From assembly GCF_013410775.1 (NCBI RefSeq), contig NZ_JACCFH010000002.1:1-64000 (forward strand): a stretch of DNA of 64,000 bases. Direction: 5' to 3'. This DNA comes from Sphaerotilus montanus (GTDB taxonomy: Bacteria > Pseudomonadota > Gammaproteobacteria > Burkholderiales > Burkholderiaceae_C). Position 1 is the first letter of the stretch. Every line of letters begins with the position of its first letter. The notes beneath the pieces are model-generated. The model did no database searches, had not been told where the DNA came from, and worked only from the letters and a program-made list of their open reading frames with translations. Of the stretch, positions 17,509 through 29,600 are shown piece by piece. Made by a program: the position numbers and the translations under genes.

Positions 17509-18516
17509 CGATCAGGCGTAGCGTAGAAGACAGACCAAGCGCAGGAGCGAGCACATGCCGATGAACCGAATCCAGTTCCAGCAGGGGATGTCGCTGCCAG
17601 AGTTCATGGCCAGCTTCGGCACGGAAGAGCAATGCGCCGAGGCGGTCAAGCAGGCGCGCTGGCCGCAGGGCTTCGAGTGCCCGCGCTGCGGCAGTGCGGC
17701 GCACTACGTGGTGGGCCACGGGGCGCGCAAGCTGTTCCAGTGCAACGGCTGCCGCCACCAGACATCGCTGACCGCGGGCAGCCTGTTCGCCAGCACCAAG
17801 CTGCCACTGAAGACGTGGTTCCTGGCGATCTACCTGCTCAGCCAGGCCAAGACGGGACTGTCGGCGCTGGCGCTCAAGCGGCAGGTGGGCGTGAGCTACC
17901 CGACGGCGTGGCTGATGCACCAGAAGATCATGCACGCGATGGCCGAGCGGGTGGACCAGTACCGACTCGACGGCACGGTGCAGCTCGACGATGCCTACCT
18001 TGGCGGAGAGCGCAGCGGCGGCAAGGCGGGCCGGGGTTCGGAGAACAAGGTGCCGTTCGTGGCGGCGGTCTCGGTCGATGACCAGGGGCATCCGCAGTAC
18101 GTCAAGCTCGCGCCGGTGAGCGGCTTCACGCTGGAGGCGGTGGGCCAGTGGGCGCAGGCGGCGCTGATGCCGGGAACGCGGGTGGTCAGCGACGGGCTGG
18201 GGTGCTTCGCCGCGGTCACCAGCGCGGGCTGCCTGCACACGCCGATCGTGGTGGGCCAGCGCAAGCCGCGCGAGCTGCCCGAGTTCACCTGGGTCAATAC
18301 GGTGCTGGGCAACCTGAAGACGACGTTGTCGGGTGCGTTCCATGCGTTCAAGTACCCCAAGTACGCCAGCAGCTATCTGGCAGCGTTCGCCTACCGCTTC
18401 AACCGCCGGTTCGACCTGCGCGGGCTGGTGGCTCGGCTCATCATCGATGTCGCGCGGTGCAAGCCTCGGGCTCAGCGGGTCGTTCGGGGGAATGCTGAGG
18501 ATCGTTGCTAATCAGG
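17472..18516 (+). mobile_element. IS1595-family insertion sequence
   Basis: About 1.05 kb is bounded by 24-bp inverted repeats. The left repeat runs 17472-17495 and the right one 18493-18516, with 22 of 24 bases matching; they begin CCTGATTAGCAA. A further GGTG outside each repeat suggests the true ends may lie 4-7 bases further out. One transposase gene fills the element, and its stop codon lies inside the right repeat. I could not find the 8-bp target duplication expected for the family. Confidence 0.8.
17555..18511 (+). CDS. IS1595-family transposase (ISXO2-like)
   Basis: The protein has 318 residues. It begins with a zinc-ribbon-like domain (FECPRCGSAAHY, then LFQCNGCRHQTSLTAGS), which is the classic N-terminus of IS1595/ISXO2 transposases. 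A helix-turn-helix follows (VGVSYPTAWLMHQKIMHAM) and then the DDE-type catalytic core: LDDAYLGGERSGGKAGRG, VVSDGLGCF, and NTVLGNLKTTLSGAFHAFK with the conserved asparagine and histidine. The coding frame looks intact, so the element may be active. An ATG at 17561 (two codons in) is an equally good start. Confidence 0.92.
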   Translation: MPMNRIQFQQGMSLPEFMASFGTEEQCAEAVKQARWPQGFECPRCGSAAHYVVGHGARKLFQCNGCRHQTSLTAGSLFASTKLPLKTWFLAIYLLSQAKTGLSALALKRQVGVSYPTAWLMHQKIMHAMAERVDQYRLDGTVQLDDAYLGGERSGGKAGRGSENKVPFVAAVSVDDQGHPQYVKLAPVSGFTLEAVGQWAQAALMPGTRVVSDGLGCFAAVTSAGCLHTPIVVGQRKPRELPEFTWVNTVLGNLKTTLSGAFHAFKYPKYASSYLAAFAYRFNRRFDLRGLVARLIIDVARCKPRAQRVVRGNAEDRC

Positions 18517-18561
18517 AGGCACCTTGACAGCACCGACACTTGATACCAAGTCAGTGTTTAT

Positions 18562-18598
18562 TTGAAACATTTTGGATTAAAGCTGTTACAAATATTAA
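18562..18598 (+). promoter_or_regulatory. A+T-rich stretch with a possible promoter for the response regulator
   Basis: The 170 bases between the IS and the regulator gene are sharply A+T-rich compared with both sides. TTGAAA at 18562-18567 and GTTACA at 18585-18590 are spaced by 17 bases and could be -35 and -10 elements. This is only a pattern match. No obvious operator repeat was seen. Confidence 0.25.
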
Positions 18599-18687
18599 AA
18601 TCCCCCAAATTGCCTCAAACTTATCCAGGCAAAAAATGGCATCTATAGATGCAAAGCAAAACAAGAGTCGAGCTATTAGGGGGGGCA

Positions 18688-19362
18688 ATGAAAATCAGTC
18701 TGATCGTGGCGGACAGCCACCATCTTGTTCGGGAAGGTATGGTCGCTGTTCTGGCCCGCGAGCCGGACATGGCCGTGGTGGCACAGGCGCGCGACGGGCT
18801 GGAGTTGATGCGCCTGGCCAAGGAACACGACCCGAAGGTGCTGGTGATCGACCTGTTGATGCCCAACATGACCGGGCTAGAGGCTATGCGGCGTCTGCGT
18901 GCCGAGTCGCTGCGCGCCAAGATGCTGTGCCTGTCTGCGCACGGCGAGACTGGTGAGGTGGTGGCCGCCATCGAGGCGGGCGCCAAAGGGGTGTTACTCA
19001 AGCAGAACTCGGGCGAGGAATTGATCCACGCCGTGCGTCGCCTGCACGCCAACATGCCGTACTACAGCAGCGAACTGATGAGCGCTGTGCAGCAGCAAAG
19101 CACCAAGGCAACGTCGCACCCGAGATCGCGGGTCGATTGCCTGACCCCCCGTGAGCGTCAGATCACGCAGTTGATCTCGGAAGGGCACAGCACCCAAGAG
19201 GTAGCCGACCGGCTTTTCCTGAGCACCAAGACCGTGGCCAGCCACCGCGAGAACGTGCTTGAAAAGCTCCAGTTGCGCAATGTGGTGCAACTGACGCGTT
19301 TCGCGCTGAGCGAGGGGCTGTCCCGCCTCGATCGGGGAGACGCTGGAGTGAACCCCTTGTGA
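18688..19362 (+). CDS. NarL/FixJ-type response regulator
   Basis: The protein has 224 residues. The receiver domain (1-120) has Asp9, the phosphorylation site Asp55 in VLVIDLLMPN, and Lys105 in GVLLK. The C-terminus (about 150-208) is a LuxR-type helix-turn-helix: LTPRERQITQLISEGHSTQE followed by VADRLFLSTKTVASHRENVL. I chose the ATG at 18688, preceded by an AGGGGGG ribosome site, over an in-frame ATG 39 bases upstream. No histidine kinase lies next to it, so it is an orphan regulator here. It stands directly downstream of the eCIS operon and the IS; control of the eCIS genes is possible but not shown by the sequence. Confidence 0.9.
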   Translation: MKISLIVADSHHLVREGMVAVLAREPDMAVVAQARDGLELMRLAKEHDPKVLVIDLLMPNMTGLEAMRRLRAESLRAKMLCLSAHGETGEVVAAIEAGAKGVLLKQNSGEELIHAVRRLHANMPYYSSELMSAVQQQSTKATSHPRSRVDCLTPRERQITQLISEGHSTQEVADRLFLSTKTVASHRENVLEKLQLRNVVQLTRFALSEGLSRLDRGDAGVNPL

Positions 19363-19473
19363 ACGGCGGTCAGGAAACGCGCGTATTCGGCGGTGAAGTG
19401 GCGTTTTTGATCTGAAGCGGGAGCATGAGGAGTTGCGGAGTATGAACCGTCGATGCTATCCAGGCTGCAACGA

Positions 19474-20514
19474 TCAGTAATGAACCTTGAAGGTCGGCGA
19501 GTCCTGGGACCGCGACTGCCGACGGTCGTAGAGGCGGGTGGTGGAGATGTTGGCGTGGCCGAGCCACTCCTGTACCTTGGCGATGTCGGCCTGGTGATCG
19601 AGGGCGTTGGTGGCGGCCGTGGCCCTGAGAGCGTGGGCGCCGACCTCGAAGCCGAGCGCGGCGGTGTGGCCCCGCACGATCTTGTAGACCGCATCGGGCG
19701 TGAGGCCCGGGGCCTGATCGCGCCGGCCGCGCAGCGCCCGGAACAGCGCGCCCGACCCATCCGCCCCGTGTCCGGCCCCCTCCAGGTACTCGGCGATCAG
19801 CATGCCGGCGGCCGGGTGCAGCGGCACGTAACGGGTCTTGCCGCCTTTGCCCTGCACACGCAGGTGCATCACGCCGCGGCGCATCTGCTGGGCATCCTTC
19901 ACCGACAGACGGCATAGTTCCTCGCGACGCAGCCCGTGGTAGAGCAGCGTCGCGAGGAGGGCTTTGTCTCGTTGGTCCTTGAGGGCGGTACTGCTTGCAC
20001 CGTCGGCAGTGCTGGCCACACGGCCCGGCGCATCGAGCAACTGGCGCGCCTGGTGGTCGCCAAGCGCCGGGGTCTTGCCTTCGTAGGTCTCGATCGGCGG
20101 CCGGCGCACGCCTTTCACAGGGTTGTGGGTCACGGCGTTGCGGTCGCACAGGTACTCGAACAGCGAGGACAGGGCGGCGAGCCGGTGGCGCACCGTCGCC
20201 CCGCTCAAGGTCCGGCCCACCAGGTCGTCGCGCCAGGCGATCACATGCGCGCGGGTGACCACGCGGAACTCCTCGACCCGCTGCAGCCCGACAAAGCTTT
20301 GAAAGTCCTGCAGCGCGGTTTCATAGGCACGGCGCGTGGCGGGACTGGCCAGGTTGGCGAACCACTCCACTTCGGGTGGCACCTCGGCCAGGCGCTGGAA
20401 GGCGGCCTGGGTCAGCAGCGCGCCGCCGGCGCGACGGCCATCACCCGGCCGCACCGCCAGTTCGCTGCTCGGTCCACCGCGCTGCGCGCCCTCTGACCCC
20501 TGTTCGTCCGCCAT
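19474..20514 (-). CDS. Tyrosine recombinase (XerC/D-like integrase)
   Basis: The protein has 346 residues. The N-terminal SAM-like core-binding domain spans about 40-145 (NLASPATRRAYETALQDFQS). The catalytic domain shows the family tetrad: Arg in YHGLRREEL (near 193), Lys in GKGGKTRYV, His-x-x-Arg in HALRATAATN (near 293), the second His in WLGHANIST, and the tyrosine nucleophile in RLYDRR (near 326). It could resolve replicon multimers or act as the integrase of an island. No att or dif-like site was recognised beside it. The gene is transcribed away from the defence-like genes on its right. Confidence 0.9.
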   Translation of the reverse strand: MADEQGSEGAQRGGPSSELAVRPGDGRRAGGALLTQAAFQRLAEVPPEVEWFANLASPATRRAYETALQDFQSFVGLQRVEEFRVVTRAHVIAWRDDLVGRTLSGATVRHRLAALSSLFEYLCDRNAVTHNPVKGVRRPPIETYEGKTPALGDHQARQLLDAPGRVASTADGASSTALKDQRDKALLATLLYHGLRREELCRLSVKDAQQMRRGVMHLRVQGKGGKTRYVPLHPAAGMLIAEYLEGAGHGADGSGALFRALRGRRDQAPGLTPDAVYKIVRGHTAALGFEVGAHALRATAATNALDHQADIAKVQEWLGHANISTTRLYDRRQSRSQDSPTFKVHY

Positions 20515-20537
20515 GTCGCTCTCCGTCTGCTGTGCTC

Positions 20538-20557
20538 TTGATAACCTATTTTATCAA
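20538..20557. promoter_or_regulatory. Inverted repeat just upstream of the recombinase gene
   Basis: TTGATAA (20538-20544) and TTATCAA (20551-20557) form a perfect 7-base inverted repeat with a 6-base spacer, about 24 bases before the recombinase start codon. It is A+T-rich within a GC-rich region. It could be an operator or a recombinase-binding site. Confidence 0.4.
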
Positions 20558-20807
20558 TAGTAAAGCAGCAGGGGGTGGCCAGACCAACCGGCCAGCGACC
20601 AACCTGACCAGAAAGACGACTCGCCGGCCCCTGGCCGGCCTCCTATGCCGCCAGGTCACGCTCCGGCGGACAGGTCAGCCTGAGGCTGCTCAGCATTCTT
20701 GGCTACTTCACTTGGCCTCTTAACACGGTTGGCTGTTCCGTTGGACATCGGACCCCGAATACGCATGCTGATTCGTTCTCGCTGCAGGGCTCACCAAGGG
20801 ACAAGCA

Positions 20808-22031
20808 TCAGGGCGCATCTCGAAACAGTTCATCCATGGCCTGAACTAAGGCAATGATCGCGCCGGGGTCTGGACACTTCATGTGCGCCAGGTCGTTGCG
20901 GACCCTCGTGACCTTGAAGCAGATGTCGGCTGCAGCCCGTTGGTGGGGATCGAAAACCACCAGTTTGTTCTGCTGATCCAGCTGCATGTGAACGATGTCG
21001 TTGCACTCGAGGTCAGGGATCGCGGTCTCGATGACCCGGTCGCCTCGGGACGTCTTGCGCCTCACCCCGCCAGTTGGCGCAAGATAGACCTCCAGTGCTG
21101 GCGTCAGGATCGTCACGATGCGGTGTCGTCTTTCTTCCAGCCAAGGCATCAGAGCGTGAAGCGCAGCGCGCCAGTACCTCGATGCGATGGAGCGAACTGC
21201 GGCTTCCTGCATCGGCCCTTCGTGGCTGGCCAGATGCCACTCGTGCAGCACATGTGCCTGCACGTCACCATTGATCTCGGCGACGCTGCCGGTGTCGAAC
21301 CGAGACTCGCGCCAGATGGCGTCAGTGGTCGACATCCGATGGGCGACAAGTGATAAGGATTGAGGTAGATCCAACAGGTCGTGTTCGTCCAGGCGCATGA
21401 GCTCTTCCGCGAAACCGGCATCGAAGCCCGCGAACTCGGCAACAAGGTGCTGGGTTAGCGCAGTGCTTCCAGGTCCCCGGCGACCGATCATCCGCATGCC
21501 CACGTAGGCCTTCATCTCCTCTGGGCTGAGTGCGCCACTGAATTGCACTTGCGACAACCCGGCCGTCTTTGGCCAAGATGCGCCCATATCGGTTCGCACG
21601 ACCACCAAAGTCACGGCGCCGCGTGCCGAGGCGCCTTGCGAGGCCTCGGCGAAGTCCATCAGGTACTGCCTGCACTTGTCCACAGCACGTGGCGTTTTGG
21701 GCGCCAGGACGATCGTATGACGCTTGCCACTGGCATGGCGTGCCAGCTGGCTGGGACTCATGGTCGCCATCCCCATGTGGTGGCCCACATCAGATTCGAT
21801 GTGCGATCCATCCTCAACGTTCAAGCGAACTGGCTGATCGGTGTCGGCGTGCGACGCCCGCAACGCGTGCTCGAACGCGTACCCGAAGCCCGTCACGGCC
21901 CGCCCTTGCGCACCGACGACGAGTGCACGGCTGTGGGCAATGGCGTGGCTGACCGAGTCGATGAAGCCCTGCGGGCCGGGGAGCATCCAGTAGATGGATG
22001 CGGCGATGGGAGCTTGAAATCGATCTTCCAT
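20808..22031 (-). CDS. Unrecognised 407-aa partner of the IS-split giant gene
   Basis: The start codon lies 6 bases after the stop of the giant gene, so the two are almost certainly one operon. I do not recognise the protein. Its N-terminus (SIYWMLPGPQGFIDSVSHAI, then ALVVGAQGRAV) looks like the opening of an ATPase-like fold, but I see no canonical Walker A. A strand HTIVLAPKTP and VTLVVVRTDMG support a P-loop-like alternating beta/alpha core. The C-terminal third (TAIPDLECNDIVHMQLDQQN, then VRNDLAHMKCPDPG) resembles a small C-terminal helical domain. No membrane segment or signal peptide is seen. Function is unknown; by position it is a dedicated partner of the giant protein. Confidence 0.7.
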   Translation of the reverse strand: MEDRFQAPIAASIYWMLPGPQGFIDSVSHAIAHSRALVVGAQGRAVTGFGYAFEHALRASHADTDQPVRLNVEDGSHIESDVGHHMGMATMSPSQLARHASGKRHTIVLAPKTPRAVDKCRQYLMDFAEASQGASARGAVTLVVVRTDMGASWPKTAGLSQVQFSGALSPEEMKAYVGMRMIGRRGPGSTALTQHLVAEFAGFDAGFAEELMRLDEHDLLDLPQSLSLVAHRMSTTDAIWRESRFDTGSVAEINGDVQAHVLHEWHLASHEGPMQEAAVRSIASRYWRAALHALMPWLEERRHRIVTILTPALEVYLAPTGGVRRKTSRGDRVIETAIPDLECNDIVHMQLDQQNKLVVFDPHQRAAADICFKVTRVRNDLAHMKCPDPGAIIALVQAMDELFRDAP

Positions 22032-22037
22032 GTCACA

Positions 22038-23511
22038 TCACCCGATCAGCCGTTTGTACAGAGTGGGAACGTGCCAGGTGCCATCGGACCGCACCTGAAG
22101 CAGCCCCATCCACTGGAAGAACTCGAACTCGGCCTTGCCGACGATCGAGGTCCTGATCGCCTCTTCCACGCCATCTTCGGAACGACGCTCGCCGTCGATC
22201 AGAAGGAGCAGCTGCTCGATCTCTCGCAGATCGGCCGAGGCAAAGGCCTGCGGCAAACCTACGTTGGCGTAGAACGCCGCGAGGCTCGGCGCCAAATGAC
22301 GCTGAGCCTCTTCCGCAGACTTCAGTGCCAATTCGACCGACAAGCCGCCCGTGCACAGGCGGTCCAGTTCACCGCCGAACCCGCAGGTGGCATCGAGCAA
22401 TGCCTGCCGGGCCGGGCCGCTGTCGCGAAGAGACACATTCTGCTTCTGCTCGAACCTGTAGTAGACCGCGTCGTCGCCCCAGATCGGCACCGGCTCGATC
22501 CGCCATCCCTTGGGCGGCGAGCTCGTCGACTGTGGCCCATAGAGGCGCTGCGCGAGCTCCCAAGCCAGGTCCGGGCTGGCGATCAAGGCGAGACGAATCG
22601 TCGCCAACCGCTGGCGCTGGGTGGGGTCCGGCGACGCAGCTTTGTTCGACAAAGAGCCCGCCAGGACCGCGTAGCCATCGACTTCGGCTGAACGCCATGA
22701 TCGGGGCGGCAATGCCACCAAGCGACGTGTCGGGGCGTTGTCCGTCAACCGGCGCGCGCGTTGCAGGTGTGTCCGGGCGTTGTCCGGGCTGGAAAAGAGC
22801 TTGACCTCGTACACCGCGTCCTGGCCCAACTCCCACTCCTTCTGGAGCTTGTCGATGGTGTAAAGGCCCGAGAGCTGATTCCCTACCCAAACGATGAGAT
22901 CGGTGTCGGCCCCCCGCAGCAGACTACGCACCCAGGCACTCGGCATCGGGAAGACCTTCTCATCGCGGCCCTGCCGGATGATGAGACGACTTTCTCCTGG
23001 GATGCGGTTCTCCGTCGGCTTCTCGCTTGCCAGTTCCTCGATCTTGCGCAGAACCCGGTCACGGGTCCCGAGCATCGTGGCGATGTGGGGTGTGCGCAGA
23101 CGGAATCGATTGCCGTTGCGCTCCAGCACCGTGAGCTTTTCCATTTCCTCGAGCAGCGCCTCGTAGGCCGCGCCGTTGGTTTGTTGAAAGTGCTCTGGGG
23201 TGTACGCTTGGCAATGGTCGCGGATCTCGGTCGTGGTCAAGCCCAACGAGACGCCATGTCCAGAGTTCTCGTAATAGACGTCGGCCAGGATGAGGGCAAT
23301 CGCCTTGTAGCGCTTGTCGAGGTCGAGGTTCAGTTCGAACTTCTTCTGGATCTCACGCAAGAACTCATCGTCTCGCTCGACCGCATCCAAATCGACGGCT
23401 TCGACCACCGTCGGGGGTGCGGCCGTGCCCCGCTTGTTGTACAGCCGGGTCACCAGGTTCTTGCAGTACAGCTGAATGAAGGCGGGGTAGAAGTTGCACA
23501 GCGCCATGATG
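22038..23511 (-). pseudogene. Giant gene, 3' fragment (winged-helix-like C-terminal region)
   Basis: The visible open frame starts at an internal ATG at 23507, right at the edge of an IS3-family copy. Removing that copy joins it in frame to the ATPase fragment (reading ...LPLRI-MALCNFYPAFIQ...). So this is the C-terminal 490 residues of a much larger protein. Residues corresponding to PAFIQLYCKNLVTRLYN continue the ATPase lid, and LGLTTTEIRDHCQAYTPEHF plus LLEEMEKLTVLERNGNRFRL look like winged-helix modules. The remaining 300 residues are unrecognised: a domain with IIVRQGRDEKVF-like and DTDLIVWVGNQLSG segments that could be a nuclease or sensor, with no motif I can assign. The stop is 6 bases before the 407-aa gene. 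Confidence 0.75.
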
Positions 23512-23519
23512 TGTCCTGG

Positions 23520-24727
<1,208 letters not shown>

Positions 24728-24761
24728 CTATCGGTGTGTGCGAAATCATTAGACCAGGACA

Positions 24762-25444
24762 ATGCGCAGCGGCAGGTTCTCCGACCCCTTGGGGAAGTAG
24801 AAGCCCAAGGCGCCAAGCGGTCGAGTGATGAGTTCGATCCCGTTGAGGATGTCGACGTTCGTCGAGAACGGTTGAAGCGCGATCGATTCAGCTTTTCCGA
24901 GCACGGAGTTGCCATCCGTCGTCATGCGGGTCAGGTTGTGCAGGCCAGCGATGACGTACCGCATTTGGCAATGCGTGCGGACCTGGTCGCACAGCGCTTG
25001 AAGCCCCGTGATGAACAATGCCTCGCCGTTCAAATCCTCCCGCATGACCTCGTCGGCCTCGTCGATGAGCAAGTAGCACGCGTTGGTGGCCGCGCGCCCA
25101 CTCACGACTTCGGAGCTGATCCAGTCTCGAATGGCCTCGGGGCTGTTCAGGTCCCCCTTGGCGCCGTCAATGAACTTGGCCTTGACCAATCCGTTGTAGA
25201 TGGTCCTCCAAGCAAACAGGCGGTGGTTCTCGCCGAAAGAGGCCGTGTCCAGGCGCGTTTCCAGCGGAATGTAGATGGCCATCTCGCCCTGCCCGTGGGC
25301 ACCGCTCATCTCCAATTGCTGCCGGGAGTCGTTCTGGATCTGGTCCAGCAAGGATGACTTGCCCAACCGCCGGCCACCATAGAGCACAGCGGCGCTCTTG
25401 ACGCCGCGCAGCAGCTTCAGTTCAGCCTTGCGCCCGAAGAACAT
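24762..25444 (-). pseudogene. Giant gene, middle fragment (STAND-like P-loop ATPase)
   Basis: About 226 codons are trapped between two oppositely oriented IS3 copies. They encode a clear NTPase core: FFGRKAELKLLRGV at the start, a Walker A VLYGGRRLGKSSLL, and a Walker B CYLLIDEADEV. These features, with GRxxEL before the Walker A, are typical of STAND/NACHT-like and related regulatory ATPases. Reading starts at an apparent ATG at 25444, but this ATG is the 3-bp target duplication; excision of copy 2 makes it continuous with the big upstream frame (...RPVPPEM-FFGRKAEL...). The other end reads LPLRI and continues into the 3' fragment. On its own this piece is unlikely to be functional. Confidence 0.8.
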
Positions 25445-25478
25445 TGTCCTGGTCTAATGATTTCGCACACACCGATAG

Positions 25479-26686
<1,208 letters not shown>

Positions 26687-26694
26687 CCAGGACA

Positions 26695-29600
26695 CATCTC
26701 GGGAGGCACAGGCCGACCGCCGTAGTCGTCGTACGGGTTGTTGTTGAAGGTCAGTAAGCCGACTTCCATCAGCTTGCTCACCCTCTCACCGGGGTGAACC
26801 GCCAGGTAAGCCACCAGATCGTCGTCGATTAGGATAACAGGGTGGTCTCGGCTGATGGCCGACCGCTTGGCCAACGACAAGCTGGTGCGGGCGAGAACGA
26901 ACGTCGGCGTGGACTGCGCGCACTCTGTGATGACCTGACCGAACGCTTCTGTCGACGGTTGGTGCTTCAACACGAAGCCTTGGAGGTGGTTTGCCGCCGA
27001 CCCCAGGCTGGGCGGAATGAACATGCCATTGCCGGAGCGATCGCTTCCCAAGAAGGTTTTCGTCGGCAAGAAGAAGGCCAGGCGCCCCGCCTGTGCAGGA
27101 CCGTGCATCGGCGTCGGCGCTTCCGCCGTCCCCAATCCCCGGAAGAATGCGGTCAGAGGAGCGTCCAGTTCGGTGACCTGACGAGCGGCACACAGCGAGA
27201 TCCAGTTGACAATGAAGGCAGCCGCATCCTCGCGCTGTTCGGTGCTGAGGCGAGACACCCATTCCATGTCCATCGGACTGGAGGGCTGTCGAAGAACATC
27301 TGCAAGGTGTTCGAATGGGCGGTGACCTGCACCGGAAGCCTTGAGGGACGCCTGGAACTCCTCGTAGTCGTGCGCCGTATTGACTGCCTCGAGCCGCAGG
27401 AGCGGAAGCCTGTCCTCCCGGAGCAGCGCGAACGCGTTGTGAGCCACACGAATGCCGGACGGGCTACCGTCCTGCAGCATCTGACGAATGCGTTGGATCT
27501 TCTCCAGCAGACGGGCGTGGGTCTGAGGGTCCGGATTCTCCTTCGCCGCCTTCTCGCTGAAGCTGTTGATGTCGTCCTCGAGGCGCTCACGGCTCTGCTG
27601 GATGCGACCCGCGAGCGGCTCAAGAACGTGGTGCCGCAGCAATGCACGGGTGTGCGGGTAGTCCGTGTACGGTGTCGGCACAGCTGAGATGCTGCCAATC
27701 TCCTGAGCGACGTTAGCACGCGTCAGTGCTTCGATCGCCTTGAGCATGCGGCTGGCTTCCACCTCGGCAAGGGCGCCGAGCGACATAGCGTTCATCGTCC
27801 GTTGCCGAGCATCGGTCAGATCATCGGCGAACTGACTTCGCTGCTTGCGCTGGGCCGCTTCGTTCGCGGTGTGCACGGACCCCGCGACAGCCCGCGGCAA
27901 CCGGAGCTCGATCGCGCGCGCAGGAAGGAGTCGGCCGTTGTCGCGATGCCCTTGTGCCGCCCGCTCAAGGAGTTCGGTCAATGCTTTGGAACCGGGGGTG
28001 GCCCGGCGTTCAGCAAGCTCGTCCTCGATCGCATCCACCTCAGGGAAGATCGCCCATGGGTCGATCAAGGGAGTGGATGCGTCATCGTCGGCATCGAGAC
28101 GAACCGCCAAAGAAGGTCGGAATTCGGAGTCCAGCGGCAGCTGAAGCAGGAGCAGTTGCTCCTCGTCTGACAGCGCCGCTGGAAGCGCCTTGTCGTCCAT
28201 CATGCGCAATGCGCCAGCCAAGACATCTCTCGCGAGGTCGCGGTGGATCTGCTCCACCGTGTGGGAGAACGACAGGTCCTGCACATAGTCCAGGGCCGCT
28301 TGAAGGTCCTTGTAAAGGTGAACGAGGAACTCCACCAGGTTCTTCGGCAGGTCCGAGTTCGATTCCCGCTGGCTGCGATCGACTAGGTTGAAGAAGTCCT
28401 GGATGAACTTGACCGTGATCTCCAGATTCGTCGCCAGGTAGTCGCGCGCCGGCCCTTCAAAGGCACGGCGACGTCCAGTGCGATTGCGCAGGTCACTCAA
28501 GGTGCCGGCCAGCTTTTCAACGTACTTGCGCACCTCTGGGAGCAGCTTGCGGGCCTGTTCATCCGCACCTCTTGCGATGAACCCCAAGCACTTGCCCAGC
28601 ACCAGTCCATGTCGATCGTCGAACATCGCCCGGTGCATCTCGACGTAGTCGAATGCAGTCCAGTGGGTGTAGATCGATGCATCGCTGGGCCAATTTGCAG
28701 CCCGTTCGCGTTGTCGCATGACCTCGGCATTCAGTGACTCGGTGACGCCAACGCGCACGGCAGACATCGTCTCCCGACTCAGCATCAGGCTCGTGCTGTT
28801 GAGCGAGGCCAAGCGCTCGACCAAGTTCAGCAGAGGCTTGTGCTCGCTGAGTCGGGGCCTGACCTGAACCAGGATCGCCCATCTCGCTGTACCTTCATGC
28901 CCTTCGAAGAGCATCGCGATCAGGCCGGCTCCGATAATCCCGATCGTGCTCGCCAATGCGGAGCACGGCGCGCTCTGTGAAGCCAGAGTCGACTCTGCGG
29001 TGCCGCCTGCATCCAAATAGGCCTGCAAAGCGGTCGACAGTCGAGGCTCCACAGCGGCACGTGACGACAAGCCAGACAGCACCGTGAGCATGGACGACCA
29101 TGCGATCGTGTGAATCGCCAGCTCTTCACCAGGGATCAGCGCCTGCAAGCCCTGAATACTTGCTTGTGACAGGGCCCAGTGTCGTGCCTGGACGGTCCTG
29201 GCCAGGGTCGTCAACAAGTCTTGCGGGTTGGGACGCTCTGCCGTGGTGTCGACGTCGACGTCCTCGACTGGTGCTTCGTCCGACTCGGCGTACGAGTCTG
29301 GCTCGAGAGGGTGGATGGCGTCGGCGGATTGGGGCGAACTCGAGTCTTCGACCGGCATCTCGCCGATCGTGCTGGCGTTGCCTGCAGCATCTACATGCGA
29401 CGGCCCGGTGATGGGCGGTTCATCTGCCTGAACCTCTGCCTCGACTGTGGCCGTTTCTGTAGCGTCTGTTGATGAGGGCGCGGGACATTCAACGACAGCC
29501 TTGCCAGAAGCACCCGTGCCTGGATCAGTTCCTTCTCGGTCATCCGTGTGCTCGACGACCGCTTGCAGATCAACGCTGACCAAGGGGACCGGCTGCGCTG

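Noticed and set aside
17495-18525. AAGGTGCC / GGCACCTT as the ends of the IS1595 element
   Set aside because: They match for 8 bases only and lie at different places relative to the clearly better 24-base inverted repeats. The left copy is inside the element.
24762-25444. The ATPase fragment as an independent 231-aa gene
   Set aside because: Its start codon is the IS target duplication and its last codons are IS sequence; the join to both sides is in frame.
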